A stretch of 64,000 bases of DNA from an uncultured Flavobacteriales bacterium (GTDB lineage Bacteria > Bacteroidota > Bacteroidia > Flavobacteriales_G > Salibacteraceae): assembly GCA_943788145.1 (NCBI GenBank), contig CALSPD010000013.1:62001-126000 (forward strand), read 5' to 3'. Made by a program: the position numbers and the translations under genes. This document shows positions 55,717 to 64,000 of the stretch, piece by piece. Below the pieces are notes generated by a model, which made no database searches, was not told the DNA's origin, and was given only the letters and a program-made list of their open reading frames with translations. The first letter of the stretch is position 1; each line of letters starts with the position of its first letter.

Positions 55717-56462
55717 TTGGTTTCTTTCACCTGTTCTCCGGTCATGCCAAATCTGCGTTCGCGGTTTTGATAGTCTAGGACGGCCTGAACTAAATCTGTC
55801 CCTCTAAAGTCTGGCCACAGCTTTTCTAGGAAATACAATTCAGCATAAGCGAGTTGCCATAATAGGAAATTGCTAAGGCGCATTTCACCGCTAGTCCGAA
55901 TCATTAACTCAGGGTCTGGAGTTCCATTCGTAGATAAAAATGAGGAGAACAGTTCTTCATTTATATCTTCCGATTTCAGGCTCCCTTCTCCAACCTTCTT
56001 CGCTATCGTTTTTGTTGCATTCAATATTTCCCATCTTGAGCTATAACTAAGCGCAAGTGTCAAATCCATTCTTTTATTATTCTGAGTAAGTTCTATACCA
56101 CGCTGTAACCCTTTATAAGTTACATCAGGGAGGGAACTTAGGTCTCCCATGGCTTTTAATCGAATGTTGTTTTCATTGAGAGATTTGACTTCTTTGTTGA
56201 TTGTTGAAACCAATAATTCCATCAAGGCATTCACCTCTCTCCGAGGTCGTTTCCAGTTTTCTGTAGAAAAGGCATAAAGCGTTAAGTGTTTTACTCCGAT
56301 TCGAGCCGCGGTCTCAGTCGCATCCTTAACAGCTTCGAGGGCATTTCTGTGCCCGAAGATTCGCGCCTTCCCTTTATTACTTGCCCATCTGCCATTGCCG
56401 TCCATGATGATGGCAATGTGTTGAGGGATATTATCAATATCTAATTGGTGTTCTAAATTCAT
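55713..56462 (-). CDS. uppS: Undecaprenyl diphosphate synthase (cis-prenyltransferase)
   Basis: A 249-residue cytosolic enzyme that builds undecaprenyl diphosphate, the lipid carrier for peptidoglycan and O-antigen. Signatures: HIAIIMDGNGRWA with catalytic Asp, LTLYAFSTENWKRPRREV, ALSYSSRWEI, PELMIRTSGEMRLSNFLLWQLAYAELYFLEKLWPDF. Length is normal. It overlaps bamA by 4 bp and follows the barrel gene 56507 with a 44 bp gap, within the cluster conserved in Bacteroidota. Confidence 0.96.
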   Translation of the reverse strand: MNLEHQLDIDNIPQHIAIIMDGNGRWASNKGKARIFGHRNALEAVKDATETAARIGVKHLTLYAFSTENWKRPRREVNALMELLVSTINKEVKSLNENNIRLKAMGDLSSLPDVTYKGLQRGIELTQNNKRMDLTLALSYSSRWEILNATKTIAKKVGEGSLKSEDINEELFSSFLSTNGTPDPELMIRTSGEMRLSNFLLWQLAYAELYFLEKLWPDFRGTDLVQAVLDYQNRERRFGMTGEQVKETK

Positions 56463-56506
56463 CTTGCTGAAAGATATCTTTCGGGCGATATAAGCGCGCG
56501 AAGATA

Positions 56507-57319
56507 TTAAATACCTATGTGCTTACAGGAGCCTTTCTTTGGACCTATTCTAAAGGAAAGACCAGCCATCACAAATGAATACCAATCTTTAGTTTGTGAA
56601 TTGCCTCTTTGAGTTCCCCAGTTCGTGCCGTCAGGCCCCGATTGCTCTAAGCTGCGATCACTTATGTTTTCTGATAATCCAGTTAATTCGCCTTTTAAAG
56701 GATATGACTGACTGACATCGTCAAGATAGTCTGTGAACGATCTTCGCATGCCCCAATCTGCGCTAAATAATAGGCGGTCTGAAATTGCCCACTTGAATCC
56801 GAATCCAAACGGAATGCTTACTGAAACTAATGAATAGCTTTTGCCTTCGGTTGCTAAAGGCTGTAATTCATAAACACTGCCTTCGATTTCTGTTTCAGGA
56901 TTAAACCGGAAAATTGACAACCCAATGAACGAATATGGGCTGAATTGATATTTCCGGATAAGCGGATCATATTCTAGAAAATTAAACTCAATCGTTGAGC
57001 TCAATTCGTAAATCGGGGTAGAAAAGTTTAGGTTTCTGTTTAGCTGAAAAGATGATTTCGATGCTTGATCATTAGCGCTCAATCGACCATAAATAAATTG
57101 CCCCCTAAGTGCAAATCGTCTGTTTAAGTTTTTTCGGAGTGAAACTCCGATGGCTTGATGATAATAATCCGATCCAAAAAATTTAGTTGGGTTCAAATCT
57201 CCATTATACCAAGAGATACCAGAGTTCACACCTATTTCCCAATCGCGATCACCCGATTTTTGGGCATTGAGACTGAATGCAACAAAAACGAGTGCAATAA
57301 ACAACCATGCTTTTTTCAC
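56507..57319 (-). CDS. DUF6089-like outer-membrane barrel protein, copy 2
   Basis: About 270 residues. A signal peptide (KKAWLFIALVFVAFSLNAQ) precedes a barrel-type body: EIGVNSGISWYNGDLNP, IGVSLRKNLNRRFALRGQFIYGRLSA, FSTPIYELSSTIEFNFLEY, FSPYSFIGLSIFRFNP, and SFRIGPKKGSCK at the end. It matches the DUF6089 family, which sits beside nadK-uppS-bamA in many Bacteroidota. The frame reaches 57391, but the GTG at 57319 starts the signal peptide, so it clears the upstream gene by 37 bp. It is a paralogue of the 57357 gene. Probably in the outer membrane; function unknown. Confidence 0.8.
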   Translation of the reverse strand: MKKAWLFIALVFVAFSLNAQKSGDRDWEIGVNSGISWYNGDLNPTKFFGSDYYHQAIGVSLRKNLNRRFALRGQFIYGRLSANDQASKSSFQLNRNLNFSTPIYELSSTIEFNFLEYDPLIRKYQFSPYSFIGLSIFRFNPETEIEGSVYELQPLATEGKSYSLVSVSIPFGFGFKWAISDRLLFSADWGMRRSFTDYLDDVSQSYPLKGELTGLSENISDRSLEQSGPDGTNWGTQRGNSQTKDWYSFVMAGLSFRIGPKKGSCKHIGI

Positions 57320-57356
57320 AACGCAAGAACGATGAAAGAGTAAAATTCGTGTGGAT

Positions 57357-58310
57357 TTAGAATTTCGGTCTATTTGTTTTCTTGGAAACAAACTTGTAAT
57401 TCAGACCTAACACTGCAAACATGTAGGTGTCTTTAGATAATGGATTCCCTCTTTGTTCGCCAATGAACCACTTAGATCCTTTATAAATGATCTGATCACC
57501 ATCTTGAACAGGTATTGAAGGATTCGCAAAGTAGCCTGCTGCGGCCCCTTTATTTCCGTTTGCTGCGGCAACTAGAGCTGGGTCAGCATAAACAGTACTT
57601 ACGTCATCTATATAATCAGTAAATGTATAACGGACTCCATATTCCAAGGAAACCGCTAAGGTTCTTGAAATATTAATCTTAGTTCCAACCCCAATTGGAA
57701 GGCACATGCTTACCCGACTGTATTTTTTTTCTCCTCCCGCAAGTCCTTGCCCTTCTGTTCCTAAGGGTTGAAGGCTATACCATTTGTTATCCCCAGGATA
57801 GGTCGCGTTGCCGACAAATTTCGCTCTTGGATTGAAAAAGAATCCACCAACCCCTGCAAATAGGTAGGCGCTTAAACTGCTTCCTAATGCTCCTTTAATA
57901 CCGCGAACTTTATATCGGCTGTTAAGCTTTTCCCGAATGAAATAAACTTCTCCTACAGCCGAAAGTTCGATTAATGGAGATCGGAATGACAGATTTCGAC
58001 TTTGGCGGTGCACGTCTCCAGCATATGCGTCAGAGCCTGAAAGTCTTGCATAAGTTAGGTTTCCTCTAACGCTAGCCACTTCAGCTATTTTGTAACGGTA
58101 GCCACCGGTGAGTAGATATCGGCTTGATTTTCCGTCAAAATCAAGAAAAAGGTTGTATCCTGGACCAGCTCCACCTCCAAGTTCACCTAAGAAACTAGTG
58201 GCACCCACACCGAACAAAACCTCATGACGATACTTTTTCCATCGCTGGGCTTGACTTTCCTGTGTGCAGAAGAGTATGGTGGTTATGATTAGTAGGCTTA
58301 ATATTCTCAT
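57357..58310 (-). CDS. DUF6089-like outer-membrane barrel protein, copy 1
   Basis: About 317 residues: signal peptide (ILSLLIITTILFCTQESQAQ) and a barrel-type body with EVLFGVGATSFLGELGGGA, YNLFLDFDGKSSRYLLTGGYRYKI, RSPLIELSAVGEVYFI, SAYLFAGVGGFFFNP, VGTKINISRTLAVSLEYGVRYTFTDYIDDVS. The last element (YTFTDYIDDVS) recurs as SFTDYLDDVSQSY in the 56507 paralogue. Both have an insertion/tail variation between about 180 and 260. ATG 58310 is chosen over 58352 because it opens the signal peptide. It follows nadK by 57 bp in the same operon. Confidence 0.82.
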   Translation of the reverse strand: MRILSLLIITTILFCTQESQAQRWKKYRHEVLFGVGATSFLGELGGGAGPGYNLFLDFDGKSSRYLLTGGYRYKIAEVASVRGNLTYARLSGSDAYAGDVHRQSRNLSFRSPLIELSAVGEVYFIREKLNSRYKVRGIKGALGSSLSAYLFAGVGGFFFNPRAKFVGNATYPGDNKWYSLQPLGTEGQGLAGGEKKYSRVSMCLPIGVGTKINISRTLAVSLEYGVRYTFTDYIDDVSTVYADPALVAAANGNKGAAAGYFANPSIPVQDGDQIIYKGSKWFIGEQRGNPLSKDTYMFAVLGLNYKFVSKKTNRPKF

Positions 58311-58367
58311 CTCCGAGCGAAGTCGAGCCGCAAATATAATAGTTTGATTCACTGAAAATAATGTAGA

Positions 58368-59252
58368 TCAATTCCTTTTATCATATCCCCAATTTAACTT
58401 ATTCCTTAATGTTTTCAGGAAGCTATGATTTTTGAGACGAATAAGGTTAATGTCAAAGTTGTGTCTCATTAGTGTTAACACAGTTTCGGCATCTATAGAA
58501 TTGGATCGCGAATCCATTGAAATTAAAAAGTTATCGCTTCGACCTTCAACCCTAAGGGTAACCACGCTTTGATCTGAAATAAGCACCGGTCGAACATTTA
58601 AGTTATGAGGAGCGACAGGTGTTATGATGAAATTTGATGAGCTTGGCAAAATGATTGGCCCTCCACAGCTTAATGAATAGGCTGTAGAACCCGTAGGCGT
58701 GGCAATGATCAATCCATCGGCCCAATATGTGTTGAGGAATTTACCGTCAACGTAAGCATGAATTACAATCATGGATTGCGTATCCTTTTTATGAATAGTT
58801 AGTTCATTAAGGGCGAAATTCTCATTTCCAAATATTTTGGCATCGGTTTCAAGTTTAATGACGCTGCGCTTGTCAATCATAAAGGCACCAATCAAAAGTT
58901 GATCAATGGCCTCCTCTATATGATCCAAATTGATACTCGATAAAAACCCGAGTCTACCAGTATTGATACCGAGCATAGGTAGGCCTGAATCACTTACGAA
59001 TGTTGTGCTATCCAGCATTGTTCCATCGCCACCAATCGAAATCATTACATCAAATTCCTCAGCCTTAAATGTTGCTTTTGTGAATGACGGAGAATTCGCG
59101 AGACTTATGCCTGCCGATTCGATTAAAAAATCAAGAAAGGGCCCGAAGACTGAAAAAGTAACGTCCCTATCGGCTAGGAGTTCGAAGAACTGTGCAATCC
59201 TTTCGGAATGGCCTTCGCCAAATTGCCGCCCATATATGGCTATTCGTTTCAT
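58368..59252 (-). CDS. nadK: NAD kinase
   Basis: A 294-residue cytosolic enzyme that phosphorylates NAD to NADP. The ISIGGDGTMLDS motif, the substrate-site NENFALNELTIHK, and the ADGLIIATPTGSTAYSLSCGGP motif are intact. The opening IAIYGRQFG is usual in this phylum. Its ATG shares a base with the stop of the 59252 gene (TAATG), so the two are translationally coupled. Confidence 0.96.
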   Translation of the reverse strand: MKRIAIYGRQFGEGHSERIAQFFELLADRDVTFSVFGPFLDFLIESAGISLANSPSFTKATFKAEEFDVMISIGGDGTMLDSTTFVSDSGLPMLGINTGRLGFLSSINLDHIEEAIDQLLIGAFMIDKRSVIKLETDAKIFGNENFALNELTIHKKDTQSMIVIHAYVDGKFLNTYWADGLIIATPTGSTAYSLSCGGPIILPSSSNFIITPVAPHNLNVRPVLISDQSVVTLRVEGRSDNFLISMDSRSNSIDAETVLTLMRHNFDINLIRLKNHSFLKTLRNKLNWGYDKRN

Positions 59253-60649
59253 TAGATTGGATTGCGAAAATTAATATAAAAACCAGGTTGGCCGAGGGCA
59301 TTAATTGATCCCTCTAATCGAAGTACAAAATCATAATAGCTGACAAAATCGATCCCTATGCCATAAGCATATTGCATGGTATTGGCTAGTGGGTTTACAG
59401 CAGCATTAATCTGGTCGATTACGTAACCGGCATCACCGAATACATTTACATATAAGGAATAGTGGAATTTATCGAATCGTTGAAAAAGCGTTTGAAGGTC
59501 AATGGTTTGCTTTCGAATTACCTGAAATTTTAAATTGCTTTTATACAAAAGAAAGTGCTGCCCATCAATTACGTACAACTCATATCCTCTGATGTAATTA
59601 TTGCCATATCCTAGGCCTCGTTGAAAGTAATAAGGCGGTTTCCCCAGCAAAGTCGTTTTAGCCTTTAACCCATGCCCAAAAAACCATCTGCCTTGAATGG
59701 GATGATGCATGTTAATTGTGATTTTCGCTTCGGTTAGCTTTACATCATTCTTGTTTAAGATGCCGAGCCCACTCTGATCTAAACTTCCATCGATGATGTA
59801 ACCAGATAAAGGATAGGCACGATTATCACGCATCTCTCGTCTGAAGCCATATCCCAAGTACAGAAATTGCGACCTTGTGTTTCCGTTTGCTAAATAATTT
59901 GGATTCACCAGTTTAACGGTATCGTCAATTATTATGGTTTCCATCCCGACTGTCCACCGATGGGTATTTAGATACTTAGGCCTGTATTCAAGTTTTATTT
60001 TGGTTACAATTTCTTCTTGAATGAATCTTTTTGTCTTCAAAAAATCACGCCTGTTAAACTCTTCAGTATCAAATTTTATTTGATGGTTTACTTCTCTATT
60101 ATTGGCATAATATAATTCTAGCCCTCCACCTAATGTCCGTGACTTGTTGAGACCAGGAATATTATAATTCAAGCCAATTTTTCTTTTCCAACCATTTTGA
60201 AAGTTGATTGAAAGCTTCTCTTTTCGGCCTCTAAAATTGTAGTCATCGATGGAAAAACCATAGTTAACTCGCTCAAAATCTTTGTTTTCCCACCAACTGT
60301 TAATGTTAGTCTCTGCCAGAGAGAACAGAATATTTGGCCAAATATGCCAGCGTTCTAGGACCTTGATGGCGCATTGAGTTGTCAGTGAATCGGACGTGAT
60401 GAATTCAACTTCAACGAAGTTTGTTAATCCGGTATTAGTGATGTTGCGTATTGCTTCCTTCTTTAAAGATTCTATTTCAGCAACTTTTATGCTATCACCG
60501 ATTTTAAAAGGCACTTCACGAAGCAGCACAAAACTTTTGGTTCGTTGGTTTCCGCTAACGGTTAATTTATCAACCAGCATTGACTGTGCAGTCGTTCCCA
60601 GCGATTGGCTTGAAAATAGGAAAAGTAAAATGTATCGAAAAGCCTTCAA
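59252..60649 (-). CDS. Second BamA/TamA-like (D15) outer-membrane protein
   Basis: A 465-residue protein with a signal peptide (MKAFRYILLFLFSSQSLGTTAQ), one POTRA-like domain (about 25-105, VDKLTVSGNQRTKSFVLLREVPFKIGD), and a C-terminal barrel of the Omp85 family (about 140-465) with GLGYGNNYIRGYELYVIDG, the family RGY loop. It is about half the length of bamA and has one POTRA instead of five. It is the first of the two Omp85 proteins in this cluster; in Bacteroidota such short copies sit before nadK. Whether it inserts proteins or lipids is unknown. Confidence 0.85.
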   Translation of the reverse strand: MKAFRYILLFLFSSQSLGTTAQSMLVDKLTVSGNQRTKSFVLLREVPFKIGDSIKVAEIESLKKEAIRNITNTGLTNFVEVEFITSDSLTTQCAIKVLERWHIWPNILFSLAETNINSWWENKDFERVNYGFSIDDYNFRGRKEKLSINFQNGWKRKIGLNYNIPGLNKSRTLGGGLELYYANNREVNHQIKFDTEEFNRRDFLKTKRFIQEEIVTKIKLEYRPKYLNTHRWTVGMETIIIDDTVKLVNPNYLANGNTRSQFLYLGYGFRREMRDNRAYPLSGYIIDGSLDQSGLGILNKNDVKLTEAKITINMHHPIQGRWFFGHGLKAKTTLLGKPPYYFQRGLGYGNNYIRGYELYVIDGQHFLLYKSNLKFQVIRKQTIDLQTLFQRFDKFHYSLYVNVFGDAGYVIDQINAAVNPLANTMQYAYGIGIDFVSYYDFVLRLEGSINALGQPGFYINFRNPI

Positions 60650-60651
60650 GG

Positions 60652-61314
60652 CTATACGTTCAAGTAATTCATTAAGGAGTCGAAACGATCTCTGAGATCC
60701 TCCTCAGAACCTTCATTGCTATTAAAAACCTGAACCACATATTCATGGCGCAACAACGATGCTAAGATGCTTTGAATGTCAGTTCTATTCACCTTGATAG
60801 TCAGTTGCATTTTAGTGCTGTCTTCATGCGATGTAATAAACGTTCCTAGAATTTTAGTCCCATTTTCTTCAATGATAGCTGCAATTGGACTCAAGGCATA
60901 GTCGTTTATGTTCAGTTCGAGCACAATGATAGCTCCAATATTGTTTGCCACTGGCATATCTGCAATGATCTCCATGAGTTGCCCCATAGTGATCGATCCA
61001 CAATAGTGGTCGTCACCATCCAACACGGGAACCATCGTTAATTTATGGTCATTGACCACCTTAACTACTTCGAAAATGTGTTGACTACGTTTAACGAAAA
61101 TGGGGTTCAACAGATCCCTGTGCTTGCTTAACGGGGCTTCCAAATTATTAAGGCTTAACACATCACTTTCCGAAAGAACACCTAAGTAATTTCCATTGTC
61201 GAGCACGCATAGGTGTGTGACCTTGTAATCATCCATCCATCGAAGTGCCTTTTCTCCCGTGTCTGTAGATTTCAGAGACGGGATGTTGTCTACAATTAAT
61301 TCCTCTGCTAACAT
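60652..61314 (-). CDS. CBS-pair protein with C-terminal ACT-like domain
   Basis: A 220-residue cytosolic protein. Two CBS units (about 1-60 and 68-130) contain TDTGEKALRWMDDYKVTHLCVLD and LTMVPVLDGDDHYCGSIT, and an ACT-like region follows (about 140-215, IIVLELNINDYALSPIAAIIEENGTKIL). CBS domains typically sense adenine nucleotides; here the regulated partner is unknown. It heads the envelope cluster, 2 bp before the D15 gene, suggesting it could tune that operon or the neighbouring NAD kinase (inference). Confidence 0.88.
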   Translation of the reverse strand: MLAEELIVDNIPSLKSTDTGEKALRWMDDYKVTHLCVLDNGNYLGVLSESDVLSLNNLEAPLSKHRDLLNPIFVKRSQHIFEVVKVVNDHKLTMVPVLDGDDHYCGSITMGQLMEIIADMPVANNIGAIIVLELNINDYALSPIAAIIEENGTKILGTFITSHEDSTKMQLTIKVNRTDIQSILASLLRHEYVVQVFNSNEGSEEDLRDRFDSLMNYLNV

Positions 61315-61365
61315 TTTTAAACTTGACTTTCTTCTTAAAGACGGCTAATTACCTTCATTTGCAGG

Positions 61366-61373
61366 CAAACCTA
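61366..61373 (-). promoter_or_regulatory. -7 box for the CBS-D15-nadK-uppS-bamA operon
   Basis: Minus strand TAGGTTTG matches TAnnTTTG exactly, 51 nt before the ATG at 61314. No TTG at the normal upstream spacing. Confidence 0.45.
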
Positions 61374-61451
61374 CATGATTTTTTTCGAGCCGATGCCTTG
61401 ATTCTATCTATTCAATAGGTCGGTTTCGTAAAACATCAAACATAAAAGCAG

Positions 61452-62165
61452 ATGATTAAATTAAGTGTTAACATCAATAAAATCGCCACCATTAGAAATG
61501 CTAGAGGTGGTCAGCATCCGGATGTTCAATTAGCGGCCAGTCGAGCGGAACAATTTGGAGCGCATGGCATTACAGTACATCCAAGGCCTGACGAAAGGCA
61601 CATTACCTATGAAGATGTAAGAAAACTCTCAAAGTTGGTCACAACCGAGTTTAATATAGAAGGTTATCCAAGTCGTGATTGGCTCGATTTAGTCATTCAA
61701 AATAAACCAACTCAAGCTACGCTGGTTCCGGATGCCCCTGATGCCATTACCAGCAATGCTGGTTGGGACACGATAAAAGAAAAAGCGCGATTAAAAGAAA
61801 TCATAGCGGAGCTAAGAAGCCATGGTATTCGGACTTCCTTATTTACGGGTACAGACTTAGGGATAATCGAAGCTGCTGCCGAAGCTGGCGCAGACCGTAT
61901 AGAGCTTTATACCGAACCTTATGCAGAAGGCTTTAATCCGGATAAAACTAAGGCTGTTAAACCGTTTGCAATTGCAGCAAATCGAGCACATATACTAGGC
62001 CTTGGAGTAAATGCAGGACACGATTTGAATCTAGCGAACTTGAAATTCTTCGCGGAAGAAGTTCCATATCTTGATGAAGTTTCGATTGGGCATGCGCTGA
62101 TTTCAGATGCCTTATACTTCGGGCTAGAGAACACCATTCAAATGTATTTAGCCAAACTGGGATGA
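61452..62165 (+). CDS. pdxJ: Pyridoxine 5'-phosphate synthase
   Basis: A 237-residue TIM-barrel enzyme that joins 1-deoxyxylulose-5-phosphate and 3-amino-2-oxopropyl phosphate into pyridoxine phosphate. Signatures: LSVNINKIATIRNARGGQHPDV, GAHGITVHPRPDERHI, FNIEGYPS, VNAGHDLN, and DEVSIGHALISDAL. Intact. The product supplies PLP for Kbl and other enzymes here. Its stop overlaps the ATG of the next gene by 4 bp. Confidence 0.96.
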   Translation: MIKLSVNINKIATIRNARGGQHPDVQLAASRAEQFGAHGITVHPRPDERHITYEDVRKLSKLVTTEFNIEGYPSRDWLDLVIQNKPTQATLVPDAPDAITSNAGWDTIKEKARLKEIIAELRSHGIRTSLFTGTDLGIIEAAAEAGADRIELYTEPYAEGFNPDKTKAVKPFAIAANRAHILGLGVNAGHDLNLANLKFFAEEVPYLDEVSIGHALISDALYFGLENTIQMYLAKLG

Positions 62166-62926
62166 AATTGAATTATAAAGTTCTAGGCGAAGGCGAACCT
62201 GTCATCGTTCTACACGGTCTGCTCGGTATGCTTGATAACTGGCAAGCACCAGCACGGTTGCTCCAAGATAGTTTTCAAGTTATCCTAGTTGACTTGAGAA
62301 ATCACGGTCATTCACCGCATAGCGAAGAGCATAATTATTCAGCGATGATGAATGATGTACTTGAATTGATGGATGACCTTAGGCTTTCAAGGGCACATTT
62401 ATTGGGTCATTCGATGGGCGGAAAAGTAGTTATGAAGTTGGCCCAGCATTTTCCAGAACGAGTAAATAAACTGATAGTCGCTGACATAGGGCCAAAGTTT
62501 TATCCTACTCATCATCAAAGCGTATTTGCTGCGTTACATGCCGTTCCACTAGAAAAGCTAGAGAGGCGAACGGAGGCGGACCAGTATATGGAAGCTTATT
62601 TGAAAGATGTTTCTACGCGTCAGTTTTTAGCGAAGAGCTTGTATCATCCAGATCGAAATAGCTTCGATTGGCGTTTCAATTTAAAAGTTCTTTCTGATCA
62701 GATTGAACAGGTAGGGGAGCCCATGGAGGAACTCGACTTTGAAGGAGAGACCCTCTTCATTCGAGGTGGAAAATCAGACTACATCCTAGATGAAGACTGG
62801 CCCGATATTAAATTGATCTTCCCGAATGCCTATTTGATCACGATCGATGGCGCTGGACATTGGTTGCACGCTGAAAAGCCGCAAGAATTTGTTCAAGCAG
62901 TGCGAGACTTCCTTATCGCTGAATAA
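62162..62926 (+). CDS. Alpha/beta-fold hydrolase (YbfF-like esterase)
   Basis: A 254-residue cytosolic hydrolase. The HGLLGMLDNW oxyanion loop, nucleophile elbow LLGHSMGGKVV (Ser near residue 88) and terminal GAGHWLHAEKP His are in the right order. The best match in layout is the YbfF/EphB-type esterase family; the substrate is unknown. It is coupled to pdxJ by a 4 bp overlap, and its 3' end overlaps the convergent endonuclease gene by 14 bp. Confidence 0.88.
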   Translation: MKLNYKVLGEGEPVIVLHGLLGMLDNWQAPARLLQDSFQVILVDLRNHGHSPHSEEHNYSAMMNDVLELMDDLRLSRAHLLGHSMGGKVVMKLAQHFPERVNKLIVADIGPKFYPTHHQSVFAALHAVPLEKLERRTEADQYMEAYLKDVSTRQFLAKSLYHPDRNSFDWRFNLKVLSDQIEQVGEPMEELDFEGETLFIRGGKSDYILDEDWPDIKLIFPNAYLITIDGAGHWLHAEKPQEFVQAVRDFLIAE

Positions 62927-64000
62927 TAATCGAGTGAAATTCCGATTCTCGTCCTTCAATTTCTCGAATTGAAATCCAATAAATGCCATTAGGTAATGTG
63001 CTTAAGTCTAATGTTCGGCCTTGATTTAAAGGAAGAACAATTTGGCCATTTAAGTTCGAGACCTCTACCATTACATCGGTGTTAGAGCCACCCGATATCC
63101 ATACGTTGTTTTGTGCAGGATTGGGTGAAATAACCCATTTGGATTCTACTCTAATGCGCTCGACATACGTGGAAGTGTCCGTTGTATCAACAGGTTCTTG
63201 AATCGAAATACCGGTCATGGCTAAACATTGGCTATCTGGCTCAGCTATGTACGACATGGTTTTAAAATCGATGTAACATGCCCAATGCGCACTATCAACA
63301 AAAGGGTTTCGATTATGCTGTAAGGAATCGATATAATCATTTCTAGCTCGCTCTGATTTTGAAGGGAGGTCATTTAAATGCCAATTCAAGAGGACGCCCA
63401 TTTTTTGGTCCGAACCCTGAGTTTGTAAATTGGCTTGATTCCAACCATAGGCCGTCATCATATAAAAAATGGCGCGAGCAGCATCTCCCTTTTGCTGGTC
63501 TCGAGGTTCGTAAACCCCATTTCCCGAATTATCTGTGCCCGCTTTTCCATCGCCAAAACTGCTTGTAACGTTCACCACATTCCCGAGTGGCCGATTGCTT
63601 CGTTGGCTATTTGCCGTTGCTTCGGTTTGAAATAAATGATGAAAATCTTGGTATTCGGGAGTGCCAGAATTCCCGGCTGTTGGCATCCAGCTCGCAGGAA
63701 GCGTATGTTCACGATTCATGTTTGTGCTCGTCCAATCAAAAGGAGGCGCAAAACTGACATTCACACTGCTGTAAACACAAGTCATCACTTCTTGCCCTCC
63801 TGTGGTGTCCCGAGCTAAATAGCCGGCCACCATGTCCTCATCGTAATTGCTGTAAAAGCGAACATTGTGTGGATTAATCGCATCGTATAAGTCATCAACG
63901 AAATTCGTGTTAGTCTCATCCAATCCAGACCAATAATTGCTGTTATTCATTGAAGCGACTGGAGTGCCAATCACCACTTCATACGGATCTGAAGTGCGAT
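62913..64000 (-). CDS. Secreted endonuclease I with T9SS type A tail, 5' end beyond window
   Basis: The frame is open through the right edge (RTSDPYEVVIG precedes the GTG at 63977), so the N-terminus and signal peptide are missing; 362 codons are visible. The endonuclease I (NucM/Bsn-type) core shows MNREHTLPASWM with the catalytic His, YQDFHHLFQTEATANSQRSN, GDAARAIFYM, and ERARNDYIDSLQHNRNPFVD. The last 75 residues form a T9SS type A sorting tail (ISPNPAQNNVWISGG, VSNLNGQIV, LSTLPNGIYWISI). It would cut extracellular DNA, for nutrients or biofilm turnover. Confidence 0.88.
   Translation of the reverse strand, partial: RTSDPYEVVIGTPVASMNNSNYWSGLDETNTNFVDDLYDAINPHNVRFYSNYDEDMVAGYLARDTTGGQEVMTCVYSSVNVSFAPPFDWTSTNMNREHTLPASWMPTAGNSGTPEYQDFHHLFQTEATANSQRSNRPLGNVVNVTSSFGDGKAGTDNSGNGVYEPRDQQKGDAARAIFYMMTAYGWNQANLQTQGSDQKMGVLLNWHLNDLPSKSERARNDYIDSLQHNRNPFVDSAHWACYIDFKTMSYIAEPDSQCLAMTGISIQEPVDTTDTSTYVERIRVESKWVISPNPAQNNVWISGGSNTDVMVEVSNLNGQIVLPLNQGRTLDLSTLPNGIYWISIREIEGRESEFHSIIIQR

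Overview
The window is a chromosomal segment of a Bacteroidota bacterium, most likely a marine-type member of the Flavobacteriales (Cryomorphaceae/Schleiferiaceae-like). Three things point there: many secreted proteins ending in type IX secretion (T9SS) C-terminal domains; promoter boxes of the Bacteroidota form TAnnTTTG, with TTG about 18-19 bp upstream, and few Shine-Dalgarno sites; and gene orders typical of the phylum (purH-mreBCD-mrdA-rodA; CBS-D15-nadK-barrel-uppS-bamA-ompH-ompH-murI; rplM-rpsI-rpsB-tsf-pyrH-frr). I see no tRNA, rRNA, CRISPR array, prophage, insertion sequence or other mobile element.

Layout. 1-8.4 kb: three large T9SS cargo proteins (the first cut by the window edge) around an M20 dipeptidase. 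8.3-12.7 kb: a LEA14-like lipoprotein, an exported GH3 glycosidase, a YihY/BrkB membrane protein and a secreted EEP nuclease. 12.7-19.8 kb: the rod-shape operon with purH upstream. 19.9-22.0 kb: TrhO and a FAD oxidoreductase. 22.3-25.7 kb: a 1123-residue T9SS cargo protein. 25.8-31.7 kb: GlcNAc kinase, NUDIX hydrolase, a Pro-rich exported protein, glutamate dehydrogenase, Kbl, a 34-codon small ORF and a predicted outer-membrane barrel. 31.9-35.9 kb: the translation cluster. 36.0-43.6 kb: a barrel protein, a radical SAM/SPASM protein, an RND/MMPL transporter gene carrying four frameshifts, rmlA, a polyprenyl synthase, a YfcH-type epimerase and an orphan. 43.7-47.6 kb: sucAB. 47.6-51.1 kb: another T9SS cargo protein, a NifU-type scaffold and a gamma-carbonic anhydrase. 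51.1-61.3 kb: the outer-membrane biogenesis cluster on the minus strand. 61.4-64.0 kb: pdxJ, an alpha/beta hydrolase and a secreted endonuclease I cut by the right edge.

How it fits together. Much of the window builds the cell envelope. MreBCD, PBP2 and RodA drive lateral wall growth; MurI and UppS supply wall precursors; BamA and two OmpH/Skp proteins insert barrels into the outer membrane. Seven T9SS-type proteins are then exported or displayed, two of them nucleases, alongside an exported glycosidase, which suggests a particle- or polymer-degrading lifestyle.

I found no clearly new multi-gene system. The points most worth a second look are: the RND gene with four same-direction +1 shifts; intrinsic-terminator-like hairpins placed immediately before rpsB and murI with no room for a promoter after them; a promoter, small ORF and start-site hairpin upstream of a barrel gene; and several promoter boxes only 4-6 nt from the start codon, which predicts leaderless mRNAs.
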